Below, in pieces: positions 33,894 to 43,619 of a stretch of 64,000 nucleotides of DNA (positions within the stretch are counted from its first letter, which is position 1; each line of letters opens with the position of its first letter). The DNA is from Hyphomicrobiales bacterium. Lineage in GTDB: Bacteria; Pseudomonadota; Alphaproteobacteria; Rhizobiales; Rhizobiaceae. The position numbers and the translations under genes are program-made. The stretch spans positions 186,001 to 250,000 of the forward strand of contig UEGQ01000010.1 in the NCBI GenBank assembly GCA_900466005.1, written 5' to 3'. Below the pieces are notes generated by a model. That model ran no database searches, was not told the origin of the DNA, and saw only the letters and a program-made list of their open reading frames with translations.

Positions 33894-34931
33894 ATGAAGT
33901 CCATTTCGAAGCTGATGGCATGCGCTGCCGTCATCGTATCCATGCATTCCGCCGCCGCCGCCAAGGATCTGGTGGTCGGCGTTTCCTGGTCGAACTTCCA
34001 GGAAGAGCGCTGGAAGACCGACGAGGCCGCGATCAAGGCCGCGCTCGAAGCGTCCGGCGACAAGTACATTTCCGCTGACGCCCAGTCGTCCGCCGCCAAG
34101 CAGCTCACCGACATCGAAAGCCTGATCTCGCAGGGCGCCAACGCGCTCATCGTTCTCGCCCAGGATTCCGACGCCATCGGCCCGGCAATCGAGAAGGCCG
34201 TCGCCGAAGGTATCCCGGTCGTCGGCTACGACCGCCTGATCGAGAACCCGGATGCCTTCTACATCACCTTCGACAACAAGGAAGTCGGCCGCATGCAGGC
34301 CCGCGAAGTGTTCAAGGTGAAGCCGGAAGGCAACTACGTCTTCATCAAGGGCTCGTCCTCCGACCCGAACGCGGACTTCCTGTTCGCCGGCCAGTTGGAA
34401 GTGCTGAAGGAAGCGATCGACGCCGGCAAGATCAAGAACGTCGGTGAAGCCTATACCGACGGCTGGAAGCCGGAAATCGCCCAGAAGAACATGGAGCAGT
34501 TCCTGACCGCCAACGACAACAAGGTCGACGCGGTCGTCGCCTCGAACGACGGCACCGCCGGTGGCGCGGTCGCTGCCCTCGACGCGCAGGGCCTCGCCGG
34601 TTCCGTTCCGGTCTCCGGCCAGGACGCCGACAAGGCGGCGCTGAACCGCGTCGCGCTCGGCACCCAGACCGTTTCCGTCTGGAAGGACAGCCGTGAACTC
34701 GGCAAGCGCGCCGCCGAAATCGCCGTCGAACTCGCCGGCGGCAAGAAGATGACCGAGATCGAAGGCGTGACCTCCTTCAATGGCGGCCCGAAGGGCGTCG
34801 CCATGCAGTCGGTCTTCCTCGCTCCGCTTCCGATCACCAAGGACAACCTGAACGTCGTCATCGACGCCGGCTGGATTTCCAAGGACGAAGCCTGCCAGGG
34901 CGTCAAGGGCGACGTCGCGGCCTGCAAGTAA
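33894..34931 (+). CDS. xylF: D-xylose ABC transporter, substrate-binding protein
   Basis: A 345-residue periplasmic binding protein with a signal peptide (cleavage near AAAAKD). The sequence matches XylF features: [77 protein letters not shown] and [12 protein letters not shown]. These include the residues that bind the sugar in XylF-type proteins (Arg in ERW and YDR, Asp in SNDGTAGG and GQDAD). It captures D-xylose for XylHG. It is followed by a strong intergenic hairpin before xylH. Confidence 0.93.
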   Translation: MKSISKLMACAAVIVSMHSAAAAKDLVVGVSWSNFQEERWKTDEAAIKAALEASGDKYISADAQSSAAKQLTDIESLISQGANALIVLAQDSDAIGPAIEKAVAEGIPVVGYDRLIENPDAFYITFDNKEVGRMQAREVFKVKPEGNYVFIKGSSSDPNADFLFAGQLEVLKEAIDAGKIKNVGEAYTDGWKPEIAQKNMEQFLTANDNKVDAVVASNDGTAGGAVAALDAQGLAGSVPVSGQDADKAALNRVALGTQTVSVWKDSRELGKRAAEIAVELAGGKKMTEIEGVTSFNGGPKGVAMQSVFLAPLPITKDNLNVVIDAGWISKDEACQGVKGDVAACK

Positions 34932-34961
34932 GCACCCGCGCGCGGTGTGATCCGAACCTTC

Positions 34962-34996
34962 GCAAGCGCCGCGACGCACCCCGTTGCGGCGCTTGC
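34962..34996 (+). other. Stable intergenic hairpin between xylF and xylH
   Basis: A perfect 11-bp stem (GCAAGCGCCGC / GCGGCGCTTGC) with a 13-nt loop lies 30 bp after the xylF stop. No U-run follows. Such structures commonly protect the binding-protein mRNA so it accumulates above the membrane genes; this role is inferred. Confidence 0.65.
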
Positions 34997-35167
34997 ACAA
35001 GGTCGATGCGAGGCGGACAATGGCGTCCGTGGTCGCTCCGTCGGCCGCTCGGGGGAGTAGGGCGCAGACGCGATCCGGACCGTATCATCAGACCAGCCGC
35101 ATGACGCTCCGGCCCCCGGCCGCATGGACGACGGCTCTTAAAGAACAAGTGGGGAGAAGGCACGTAT

Positions 35168-36493
35168 ATGGCCGACATCACACATGCTACCCAGAGTAAT
35201 CCCGCGCGAAACGCCAGTGAGAGCGCGGTGAAGCGCTTCTTCCGGGCAACCGAGATCGACACCCGCCTTCTCGGCATGGTCGGCGCGCTCGTGCTCATCT
35301 GGCTCGGTTTCCAGCTCATGACCGGCGGCCTCGTCGACGGCCTGTTCCTGAAACCGCGCAACCTGTGGAACCTGACGGTGCAGACCTCCTCGGTCGCCGT
35401 CATGGCGAGCGGCATGGTGCTGATCATCGTCACCCGCAACATCGACCTTTCGGTCGGCTCCGTGCTCGGCTTCTGCGGCATGGTCATGGGGGTCATGCAG
35501 GCGAAGATCCTGCCGCAGTATCTCGGCCTCGAGCACCCGGCGATCTGGATCCTGACGCTCGCCTCGGGCATGATCGTCGGCGCGGTCATCGGTGCGCTGC
35601 ACGGCGCGATCATCGCCTTTTTGAACGTGCCCGCCTTCATCGTCACGCTCGGCGGCCTGCTGGTGTGGCGCGGTGCCACCTGGTTCGTCACCTCCGGCCA
35701 GACGGTCGCGCCGATGGATGCCACCTTCCGCCTGATGGGCGGCGGCACCGAAGGCTCGATCGGTGCCACGGCGAGCTGGATCGTCGGTCTCGTCGCGTGC
35801 CTCGCGATCGTCGGCGCCATCCTGAATTCCCGCAAGCAGCGCAAGCGCTTCGGCTTTCCGCTGCGCCCGGTCTGGGCCGAATATTTCCTCTCGGTGCTCG
35901 GCTGCGTACTGGTGCTCGGTGCCGTCGCGATCGCCAACCACTACTACTGGCCGGCCAACATCGCCCGCAAATATGCCGATGCCAACGGCATCGCCTGGCC
36001 GGAGGGTGGCCTCCTGATCTCGCACGGCATCGCCATTCCGGTGCTGATCGCCGTCATCGTCGGCATCGTCATGACCTTCATCTCGACGCGCCTGCGCTTC
36101 GGCCGCTACGTCTTTGCGATCGGCGGCAATCCGGAGGCCGCCGAACTCGCCGGCATCAAGACCCGCTGGGTGACCGTCCGGATCTTCACGCTGATGGGCA
36201 TCCTCTGCGCCGTCGCCGCGGCGATCTCGACCGCCCGCCTCAATGCCGCCACCAATGCGCAGGGCGAGCTCGACGAGCTCTACACCATCGCCGCGGCGGT
36301 CATCGGCGGCACCTCGCTCGCCGGCGGCGTCGGCACGATCGCCGGCGCCATGATCGGCGCTCTGGTCATGCAGTCGCTGCAATCCGGCATGGTGCTCCTC
36401 GGCATCGACAGCCCGTTCCAGCGCATCGTCGTCGGTGTGGTCCTCGTCGTTGCCGTCTGGCTCGACACCGTCTATCGCGCCCGCGCCAAGTAA
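35168..36493 (+). CDS. xylH: D-xylose ABC transporter, permease
   Basis: A 441-residue inner-membrane permease of the BPD_transp_2 (ribose/xylose) type with about ten helices. Recognisable parts are [19 protein letters not shown] [58 protein letters not shown] and [20 protein letters not shown]. The extra hydrophobic loop region around residues 185-270 is typical of XylH. It follows xylF by 236 bp and precedes xylG by 14 bp. Confidence 0.92.
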   Translation: MADITHATQSNPARNASESAVKRFFRATEIDTRLLGMVGALVLIWLGFQLMTGGLVDGLFLKPRNLWNLTVQTSSVAVMASGMVLIIVTRNIDLSVGSVLGFCGMVMGVMQAKILPQYLGLEHPAIWILTLASGMIVGAVIGALHGAIIAFLNVPAFIVTLGGLLVWRGATWFVTSGQTVAPMDATFRLMGGGTEGSIGATASWIVGLVACLAIVGAILNSRKQRKRFGFPLRPVWAEYFLSVLGCVLVLGAVAIANHYYWPANIARKYADANGIAWPEGGLLISHGIAIPVLIAVIVGIVMTFISTRLRFGRYVFAIGGNPEAAELAGIKTRWVTVRIFTLMGILCAVAAAISTARLNAATNAQGELDELYTIAAAVIGGTSLAGGVGTIAGAMIGALVMQSLQSGMVLLGIDSPFQRIVVGVVLVVAVWLDTVYRARAK

Positions 36494-36507
36494 GAAGGAG
36501 TACGCTC

Positions 36508-37293
<786 letters not shown>

Positions 37294-37360
37294 CGCCCTT
37301 CGGGGCGGGGCTGAGGGGCGCCCCGCCTCGCCGCGCTCCCCGTTCGGGGAGAAGCCGCAG

Positions 37361-37401
37361 CACCGGTCTTCCCGTCTCGGGAAGGCCGGTGTCTTCGTTT
37401 T
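37361..37401 (+). terminator. Rho-independent terminator of the xyl operon
   Basis: A 14-bp stem (CACCGGTCTTCCCG / CGGGAAGGCCGGTG, one G-T pair, loop TCT) followed by TCTTCGTTTT. Confidence 0.85.
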
Positions 37402-37419
37402 GGTGGGGGGATTGGTTGC

Positions 37420-37580
37420 CCCTCATCCGGCTGCCGCCACCTTCTCCCCGCAGGCGGGGAGAAGGGACAAGCGGCACCGCGGCGGCCAAAGTCTGACGTC
37501 GAGTGTGGGATGGCAGGCACCGTCGTGGCCGTCCCCTCTCCCCGCCTGCGGGGAGAGGGTCAGGGTGAGGGGCAATCCCG
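37420..37580. repeat. Extragenic palindromic repeat (left of DUF559 gene)
   Basis: Reads CCCCTCATCCGG ... CACCTTCTCCCCGCAGGCGGGGAGAAG ... CCCTCTCCCCGCCTGCGGGGAGAGGGTCAGGGTGAGGGG. Nearly the same unit occurs at 38155-38275, on the other side of the DUF559 gene, and inverted at 63788-63905. Confidence 0.85.
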
Positions 37581-37588
37581 AGGCTGAT

Positions 37589-37999
37589 CTACTCCTTCGT
37601 GGGTGAAATGGGCGGCAGGTACCGCAAGTCACGGCAATCCACCGTCTCCCGCAGACGGCCCTCCAGAATGGCCACGATTGTTTCAAGCACTTCCGGCAAG
37701 TCGTTCAGCACATCGGTGTTCCAGAACCGGGCAACAGCCCAGCCGGCGGTCTGCATGAAGGTATCTCGCCGGAGATCGTAGGGGCTGTCGACATGCTGGC
37801 TGCCGTCCACCTCGACGACCAGCATCCTCTCCCGGCAGGCGAAGTCTGCGAAGTAAGGTCCGATGGCCAGTTGCCGCACGAACTTGAAACCGTTCAGCCG
37901 CCGGTTGCGAAGCTCGTTCCACATCCGCGCCTCGGCATCGTTCTCGGCTTGGCGAAGCGAGCGCGCTCTCTCCGTCGCTCGCTCGTTGGGACCGCGCAC
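37589..37999 (-). CDS. DUF559 (Vsr-like) endonuclease-domain protein
   Basis: A 136-residue protein with the DUF559 core: RARSLRQAENDAEARMWNEL, RLNGFKFVRQLAIGPYFADF and LVVEVDGSQHVD. The D-x-x (ADF) strand and E-V-D-G-x-x-H motif match the Vsr-like PD-(D/E)xK nuclease fold, so a DNA nicking role is possible. A GTG start at 37999 is favoured because GGAGGAG stands 4 bases before it. It is enclosed by two near-identical repeats. No methyltransferase lies beside it. Confidence 0.75.
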   Translation of the reverse strand: MRGPNERATERARSLRQAENDAEARMWNELRNRRLNGFKFVRQLAIGPYFADFACRERMLVVEVDGSQHVDSPYDLRRDTFMQTAGWAVARFWNTDVLNDLPEVLETIVAILEGRLRETVDCRDLRYLPPISPTKE

Positions 38000-38059
38000 C
38001 GCACTCCTCCGATTCTGTAACCTTGACGCTGTGGTATGTCTAGAATGCAAGTTATGGTG

Positions 38060-38290
38060 GTGTTTTGCAAGCAGCACGGCGGTGGCCGTTCCCTCGCCCC
38101 ACGTGCGGGGGAGGGTGAGGGACGAATTTCGAAGTCTAAGGGCTTGCCCAGCTCTGCCCCTCATCTGGCTGCCGCCACCTTCTCCCCGTTCTGACGGGGA
38201 GAAGGGACAAGTGGCAGCGTGCTGGCCGTCCCCTCTCCCCGCGGGCGGGGAGAGGGTCAGGGTGAGGGGCAATGTCGAAATCTAAGGGCG
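38060..38290. repeat. Extragenic palindromic repeats (right of DUF559 gene)
   Basis: Two units in a row. The first (about 38085-38125) has CCCTCGCCCCACGTGCGGGGGAGGGTGAGGG. The second (38155-38275) repeats the unit at 37420-37580. Bases 38000-38308 hold nothing else. Confidence 0.8.
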
Positions 38291-38308
38291 CGCCGCCTTT
38301 TGCCCCCC

Positions 38309-39349
38309 TCAGAACCGCGTGATCACGCTGATGCCGAGGTCGGTCGCTCGGTCCATCGCGACGAGTGCGGGCACCGCCTCTTCCAGCGAAATCTCGCGGC
38401 CGATCAACCGCTTCGGATCGAGCCTGCCGGCGGCGGTTATCGAAAGCATCGCGTCGTAGCGCCAGGCCTGCATGCCGTGGCTGCCGTAGATCTCGAGTTC
38501 ATGGCCGATCACCTGCGCCATCGGGATCTGAGGCGTCGCATGCTCGCCGAGCATCAGGCCGACCTGCACGTGGCGGCCGCGGCGGCGCAAGTTCTTGATC
38601 GAGTTGAAGCAGGTGACGGGCGAACCGAGCGCATCGATCGAGACATGCGCGCCGCCTCGGCTGATCTCGCGCACCGCGCCGGCGACGTCGTCGGTGTCGC
38701 GCGCGTTGATCGCGGCGACCGCGCCGAGCTTGCGGGCGAAGGCGAGCTTCTCCTCCGAGATGTCGATCGCGATCGGATGGGCGCCGAGGGCCGCGGCGAT
38801 CATGATCGCCGAGAGGCCGACGCCGCCGCAGCCGTGCACCGCCACCCATTCGCCGCCCCGCACGCGCGCCTGGTCGGCGACCGCCCGGAAGGAGGTCGCA
38901 AAGCGGCAGCCGAGGCTGGCGGCGGTCGCGAAATCCATCTCGTCGGGCAGGTGGACGAGGTTCTGGTCGGCGAAGTCGATCGCCACGTATTCGGCGAACG
39001 AGCCCCAGTGCGTGAAGCCCGGCTGGAACTGTGCCTCGCAGACCTGCTGGTTGCCGGAGCGGCATTCGCCGCAGCGGCCGCAGCCGGACACGAAGGGCAC
39101 GGTCACCCGGTCGCCGACCTTGTAGCGCATCACCCCGCGGCCGGTCGCGGCGATCGTTCCCGCGAGCTCGTGGCCCGGCACATGCGGCAGGCGGATGTCC
39201 GGGTCGTGGCCCATCCAGCCGTGCCAGTCGCTGCGGCACAGCCCGGACGCCTCGACCTTGATGACGACGCCGTTCTCCGTCGGCGTCGGGTCGGGAAGCA
39301 CCCGGATCTCCGGCGTCTTTTCGAAGGCTTCGTAATACATGGCTCTCAT
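38309..39349 (-). CDS. Zinc-dependent alcohol dehydrogenase
   Basis: A 346-residue medium-chain dehydrogenase. Catalytic zinc ligands are in [10 protein letters not shown] (Cys37) and PGHELAG (His, Glu); the structural zinc is held by the four cysteines of [15 protein letters not shown]. The NAD(P)-binding site is [12 protein letters not shown], followed by [16 protein letters not shown]. It oxidises an alcohol of unknown type. It is transcribed alone, leftwards, and divergent from the aminotransferase. Confidence 0.92.
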   Translation of the reverse strand: MRAMYYEAFEKTPEIRVLPDPTPTENGVVIKVEASGLCRSDWHGWMGHDPDIRLPHVPGHELAGTIAATGRGVMRYKVGDRVTVPFVSGCGRCGECRSGNQQVCEAQFQPGFTHWGSFAEYVAIDFADQNLVHLPDEMDFATAASLGCRFATSFRAVADQARVRGGEWVAVHGCGGVGLSAIMIAAALGAHPIAIDISEEKLAFARKLGAVAAINARDTDDVAGAVREISRGGAHVSIDALGSPVTCFNSIKNLRRRGRHVQVGLMLGEHATPQIPMAQVIGHELEIYGSHGMQAWRYDAMLSITAAGRLDPKRLIGREISLEEAVPALVAMDRATDLGISVITRF

Positions 39350-39497
39350 CGGTCGGCTCCTAAGCGAATTTTGGCGCGCAACCTATCGCAAGACGAGGAG
39401 GTGGAGGCATGACTATTTTTGATGTACCCATTCACCCCAATTCTGCTTTTTCCGGATAAAGCGGAATGAGCCGCAGATACGAAACGAGGAGACGCCG

Positions 39498-40382
39498 ATG
39501 GCTGTCGATACTTCCGCCCGCACGCCCACGTGGACCTTCGTCGACGGTGAATGGATCGCCGGCAACCCGCCGCTGATCGGGCCGGTATCGCATGCCATGT
39601 GGCTCGGCTCGACGGTGTTCGACGGCGCCCGCTGGTTCGACGGCATCGCCCCCGATCTCGACCGCCACTGCCAGCGCGTCAATCGCTCGGCCGCGAACAT
39701 GGGCATGGCGGCGACGGTTGCGGCGGAAGAGATCGAGCGGCTGGCGCTCGAAGGGGTGAAGAAGTTCGACGGCAAGACGGCGATCTACATCAAGCCGATG
39801 TACTGGGCCGAGCACGGTCAGGCGGGCTCGGTCGTCGCCCCCGATCCGGCCTCGACGCGTTTCGCGCTCTGCCTCTTCGAGGCACCGATGCACACCGCGA
39901 AGCCCCACTCGCTGACGCTCTCGCCCTATCGCCGGCCGACGCCGGAATGCGCGATGACCGACGCCAAGACCGGCAGCCTCTACCCGAATTCCGGCCGCAT
40001 GATCGTCGAGGCGCGCGCCCGCGGTTTCGACAACGCGCTGGTGCGCGACATGAACGGCAACATCGCCGAGACCGCCTCCTCGAACGTCTTCATGGTGAAG
40101 GACGGCGTCGTCTTCACGCCGGCCGCCAACCGTACCTTCCTCGCCGGCATCACCCGTGCGCGGGTGATCGGCCTCCTGCGCGAGGCGGGCCATGAGGTGC
40201 GCGAGGCGACGCTCTCGGTCGAGGATTTCATGGGCGCCGACGAGATCTTCACCACCGGCAACTATTCCAAGGTCGCCCCGGTCAGCCGCCTCGACGATCG
40301 CGAACTGAAGGAAGGGCCGGTCGCCCGCAAGGCGCTCGAACTCTACATGGACTGGGCCTACGGCCGCCAGGCCGCCGCCTGA
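39498..40382 (+). CDS. ilvE: Branched-chain amino-acid aminotransferase
   Basis: A 294-residue fold-type IV PLP enzyme that converts branched-chain 2-oxoacids and glutamate into Val, Leu or Ile. PLP-Lys is in MTDAKTGSLYPNS (about residue 157), with the glutamate of NIAETASSNVF and the RTFLAGITRARVI helix in their usual places. The start at 39498 has a GAGGAGACG ribosome site. IlvE and D-amino-acid aminotransferases share this fold, so specificity is likely but not certain. Confidence 0.88.
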   Translation: MAVDTSARTPTWTFVDGEWIAGNPPLIGPVSHAMWLGSTVFDGARWFDGIAPDLDRHCQRVNRSAANMGMAATVAAEEIERLALEGVKKFDGKTAIYIKPMYWAEHGQAGSVVAPDPASTRFALCLFEAPMHTAKPHSLTLSPYRRPTPECAMTDAKTGSLYPNSGRMIVEARARGFDNALVRDMNGNIAETASSNVFMVKDGVVFTPAANRTFLAGITRARVIGLLREAGHEVREATLSVEDFMGADEIFTTGNYSKVAPVSRLDDRELKEGPVARKALELYMDWAYGRQAAA

Positions 40383-40404
40383 GGGCTGGGCCGGCCGCGA
40401 GTCG

Positions 40405-40540
40405 ACCTCCCCCCTTGAGGGGAGATGTCGGCGCAGCCGACAGAGGGGGGTGAATCCCCGATCTCGGCGTTTGCAGTGATACCCCCCCTCTGCCCTGCCG
40501 GGCATCGCCGGCCGCTCCTCAACCCCCACAAGGGGGGAGA
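40405..40540. repeat. Long inverted extragenic repeat, copy 1
   Basis: Begins CCCCCCTTGAGGGG, continues GATGTCGGCGCAGCCGACAGAGGGGGGTG, then CTCGGCG-TTGCAGTGATA, CCCCCCTCTGCCCTGCCGGGCAT and ends CCCACAAGGGGGGAGA. The two ends are complementary and can pair over the whole 130 bp. Copy 2 is at 42184-42306. Confidence 0.85.
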
Positions 40541-40566
40541 CCGGTTCGCGGCCAGCGCCAACGCCT

Positions 40567-40645
40567 CCTCTCCCTTGGAGGGAGAGGAAGCGATTTCGGC
40601 ATCTTAGGCCGAAGGCGTAAGTGCCAGAAATCGCCGGTGAGGGGG
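40567..40645. repeat. 79-bp palindromic extragenic repeat, copy 2
   Basis: Second copy of the element at 5549-5627, same length, about six differences. Confidence 0.85.
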
Positions 40646-40670
40646 TATCTATGTAACCGCCCCCTCACTT

Positions 40671-40713
40671 GGAATTTCTAACACTTAGCCTGCGGCTAAG
40701 ATGTTGAAATTCC
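40671..40713. repeat. AT-richer long hairpin
   Basis: GGAATTTC pairs with GAAATTCC, with an inner stem TTAGCC / GGCTAA and loop TGC. It directly follows the 79-bp repeat; the pair could act as one composite element. Bases 40714-40980 contain a further CATGCCGG...CCGGCATG repeat but no gene. Confidence 0.7.
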
Positions 40714-40985
40714 ATTCCCCCGCCAAGGGGGAGAAAAAACCTCATCCGCCGTCATGCCGGGCTCGACCCGGCATTGAGCCGCACGATGTCCAACGCGCGG
40801 GAAGACTTTTCGCCCTCGTCGAAATGCGTTCTTTCGGCGCGCCGACGCTCGCCGGCTGGATGCCGGATCAGCTCCGGCATGACGGAGCCGATGTATGGTT
40901 CACCCGATCTCGCCCCTCGAGGGGGATCGACCCGTGGCCGCCGCCCGGCCCTGTGGCGAAGCGTCTCTTTCCAGAATAGATAAAT

Positions 40986-41001
40986 CTTCATATATATGAA
41001 G
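40986..41001. promoter_or_regulatory. AT-rich palindrome upstream of the SQR-like gene
   Basis: CTTCATATATATGAAG is a perfect 16-bp palindrome, 24 bp before the start codon. The 16-mer CTTCGTATATATGGTG at 62346-62361, upstream of the second SQR-like gene, matches at 13 of 16 positions. A shared ArsR-type (BigR/SqrR-like) operator is a reasonable guess. Confidence 0.6.
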
Positions 41002-41024
41002 AAACGTTTTCTCTGGAGATTGCT

Positions 41025-42152
41025 GTGGCCAATATCACCGTTCTCGGCTCCGGTTTCGGAGCGCTCACCACCATCCGCGAACTGCGGCGCCAGGGCGTCG
41101 AGGACGAGATCACGGTGATCTCGCCGCGTGACGAGCTGCACTACCTGCCGAGCTCGATCTGGCTGCCGGCCGGCCTGCGCAAGGGCAGCGCGCTCAAGAT
41201 CCCGCTCGGCAACTTCTTCGCCCGCCACCGGGTGCGCCACGTGAAGGCCTCGGTGACCGGCCTTGCCGAGGGCGGCCGCAAGGTGCTGACCGACGCCGGC
41301 GAATTTTCGAACGACCAGCTGGTGATCGCGACCGGCGGCCGCTTCATCCGCAAGCTGCCGGGCATCGAGCACGCGCTCGTCCCCTGCGAGGGCATCGCCG
41401 TCGGCGAGGAGATCGCCCGCCGGCTCGAAGGCCTTTCCGGCGGCACGATCGCCGTCGGTTTTGCCGCCAATCCCAACGAACAGTCCGCCGTGCGCGGCGG
41501 ACCGATGTTCGAGTTCCTCTTCATCATCGACACATTGTTGCGCCGTCAGGGCCGGCGCGACCGTTTCAAGCTCGTCTTCTTCAGCCCGGCGGCGCGACCC
41601 GGACAGCGGCTCGGCGACAAGGCGGTCGACGGGCTGCTCGCCGAGATGGCCCGCCGCGGCATCGAGACCCGCCTCGGCCACAAGATGGTGCGCCTCGAAG
41701 CCGACCGCGTGGTGACGGAAGGCGGTGAGTTTCCGGCCGACCTCATCCTCTTCATGCCGGGATTGACCGGTCCCGCCTGGCTTTCCGAGACCGACCTGCC
41801 GCTCTCGCCGGGCGGCATGATCGAGGCCGACGAAAAATGCCGCGTGCCGGGCAGGCCGGGCGTCTGGGTGGTCGGCGACAGCGGCAGCTTCAAGGGGCCG
41901 GACTGGATGCCGAAACAGGCACACCAGGCCGACCTGCAGGCGAAGGCCGCCGCCGCCAACATCGCTGCGGTCCTGAAGGGGCGTTCGCCGCAGACCGACT
42001 TCAAGCCGGAGCTCATCTGCATCGTCGACACGCTCGACAGCGGCATCCTCGTCTATCGCAGCAAGACCCGCGGTTTCGTCACGCCGCAGCTCAGGGTCTT
42101 CCACTGGCTCAAACGCGCCTTCGAGCGGCATTATCTGAGGGCTTACCGGTAA
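41025..42152 (+). CDS. SQR-like FAD-dependent oxidoreductase lacking two of three SQR cysteines
   Basis: A 375-residue flavoprotein with the FAD site ITVLGSGFGALTTIREL, IATGGRFIRKLPG, and VWVVGDSGSFKGPDW near the end. It is related to sulfide:quinone oxidoreductases and to the protein at 62400-63689. Of the three SQR cysteines only the first has an equivalent (Cys121 in LVPCEGI); the others are replaced in GFAANPNEQSAV and VGDSGSF. It may therefore oxidise another substrate. GTG start at 41025 with GGAGA ribosome site. A palindrome sits just upstream. Confidence 0.8.
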   Translation: MANITVLGSGFGALTTIRELRRQGVEDEITVISPRDELHYLPSSIWLPAGLRKGSALKIPLGNFFARHRVRHVKASVTGLAEGGRKVLTDAGEFSNDQLVIATGGRFIRKLPGIEHALVPCEGIAVGEEIARRLEGLSGGTIAVGFAANPNEQSAVRGGPMFEFLFIIDTLLRRQGRRDRFKLVFFSPAARPGQRLGDKAVDGLLAEMARRGIETRLGHKMVRLEADRVVTEGGEFPADLILFMPGLTGPAWLSETDLPLSPGGMIEADEKCRVPGRPGVWVVGDSGSFKGPDWMPKQAHQADLQAKAAAANIAAVLKGRSPQTDFKPELICIVDTLDSGILVYRSKTRGFVTPQLRVFHWLKRAFERHYLRAYR

Positions 42153-42183
42153 GGCGGGCTATCGACGGCGACGGCGTCCGCCC

Positions 42184-42306
42184 GATCTCCCCCTTGAGGG
42201 GGAGATGTCGGCGCAGCCGACAGAGGGGGGTGCCCCCCAATCTCGGTGCTTGCAGTGACACCCCCCTCTGCCCTGCCGGGCATCTCCCCCACAAGGGGGG
42301 AGATCG
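42184..42306. repeat. Long inverted extragenic repeat, copy 2
   Basis: Same element as 40405-40540, slightly shorter, again with CCCCTTGAGGGG at one end and CACAAGGGG at the other. Confidence 0.85.
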
Positions 42307-42388
42307 ACCGTGGCCGGCGCCGCGACCCCGCACCCCGTCCCGTCCGAAAGCGCTGGATTTCCGCGCCGCATCTGCTTAGGGAAGGGCC

Positions 42389-42733
42389 ATGCTCGAAACA
42401 TCGCCGCCCGATATCTTCGATTGCCAGACCTGCGGGGCGTGCTGCGCCCACTCGGCCGACTGGCCGCGTTTCTCGCTGGAAAGCGACGAGGCGCTCGCGC
42501 TGATCCCGGAAAAGCTCGTCGCCGAGGATCTCTCCGGCATGCGCTTTACGGAGGGCCGCTGCGCGGCGCTCACCGGAGAGCTCGGAAAGCATGTCGGCTG
42601 CGCCGTCTATGCCGTCCGCCCGATCGTCTGCCGCGACTGCATGCCGGGCGATGCCGAGTGCCGCATGGCGCGGGCGGAAAAGGGCTTCGACCTCGCCGGC
42701 CTGCCGGCGCCGGAGGTCTATGACGAAGGCTGA
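42389..42733 (+). CDS. YkgJ-family cysteine cluster protein
   Basis: A 114-residue protein with eight cysteines. The YkgJ-type pattern C-x-x-C-x-x-C-C (FDCQTCGACCAH, about residues 12-20) is followed by single or paired cysteines in EGRCAAL, HVGCAVY and IVCRDCMPGDAEC. Such proteins bind zinc or an Fe-S cluster; their role is unknown. A GGGAAGGG ribosome site precedes the start. It is alone between a repeat and the SOD gene. Confidence 0.85.
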   Translation: MLETSPPDIFDCQTCGACCAHSADWPRFSLESDEALALIPEKLVAEDLSGMRFTEGRCAALTGELGKHVGCAVYAVRPIVCRDCMPGDAECRMARAEKGFDLAGLPAPEVYDEG

Positions 42734-42951
42734 GCCGGGCGCGGCCCCGACTTTCTTCCGCCTTGTTTTTTCAAGAGGATACGGTCCGTCGACGGACGAG
42801 GATTTCCATTCCTCCGGCGGCCTGCGCGCGGGAAAGACTTTGCCGCCAGCCGCGACAATTTGATCTTTCGCAGGTTGCCTCCGGGGGCTTCCGCTCCTAT
42901 GTTCCCGATCGATCGATTTTCCGCACTCTGTTGCCAAGAGGAGATATCACC

Positions 42952-43554
42952 ATGGCTTTCGAATTGCCCGAACTTCCCTACGCCTACGATTCGCTCGCCC
43001 CCTACATGTCGGCGGAAACGCTCGAATATCACCACGACAAGCATCACAAGGCCTATGTCGACAACGGCAACAAGCTCGCCGCCGACGCCGGCATGGCTGA
43101 TCTCTCTGTCGAGGACGTCGTCAAGAAGTCCTTCGGCACCAACCAGGGCCTCTTCAACAACGCCGCCCAGCACTACAACCACGTCCACTTCTGGAAGTGG
43201 ATGAAGAAGGGTGGCGGCGGCAACAAGCTGCCGGGCAAGCTCGAGAGCGCGATCGCCTCCGACCTCGGCGGCTACGACAAGTTCAAGGCCGATTTCATCG
43301 CCGCCGGCACCACCCAGTTCGGCTCCGGCTGGGCCTGGGTCTCGGTCAAGGACGGCAAGCTCGAAATCTCCAAGACCCCGAACGGCGAAAACCCGCTCGT
43401 TCACGGCGCGACCCCGATCCTCGGCGTCGACGTCTGGGAACATTCCTACTACATCGACTACCGCAACCTGCGCCCGAAGTACCTCGAAGCCTTCGTCGAC
43501 AACCTGATCAACTGGGACTACGTCCTGGAACGCTACGAAGCCGCGACGAAGTAA
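42952..43554 (+). CDS. sodB: Fe/Mn superoxide dismutase
   Basis: A 200-residue superoxide dismutase that converts superoxide to hydrogen peroxide and oxygen. Metal ligands are in TLEYHHDKHH (His27), NNAAQHYNHVHFW (His), and GVDVWEHSYYIDY (Asp and His). The overall pattern is of the Fe/Mn family; the metal cannot be set with certainty. The start at 42952 has an AAGAGGAGA ribosome site. A terminator follows. The 218-bp leader shows no clear regulatory box. Confidence 0.95.
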   Translation: MAFELPELPYAYDSLAPYMSAETLEYHHDKHHKAYVDNGNKLAADAGMADLSVEDVVKKSFGTNQGLFNNAAQHYNHVHFWKWMKKGGGGNKLPGKLESAIASDLGGYDKFKADFIAAGTTQFGSGWAWVSVKDGKLEISKTPNGENPLVHGATPILGVDVWEHSYYIDYRNLRPKYLEAFVDNLINWDYVLERYEAATK

Positions 43555-43582
43555 ACTGCGGCCCTTCGCTGGAATTTCCGGA

Positions 43583-43610
43583 ACCCGGTGCCCCAAGGCG
43601 CCGGGTTTTT
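43583..43610 (+). terminator. Rho-independent terminator after sod
   Basis: A 10-bp stem (ACCCGGTGCC / GGCGCCGGGT, one G-T pair, loop CCAA) followed by TTTT. It stands just before the convergent LysR stop. Confidence 0.85.
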
Positions 43611-43619
43611 CGTTGGCCG

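Noticed and set aside
37420..38275. Clustered palindromes that could be taken for a CRISPR array
   Set aside because: The units are few, irregularly spaced and of the extragenic palindromic type, with no cas genes.
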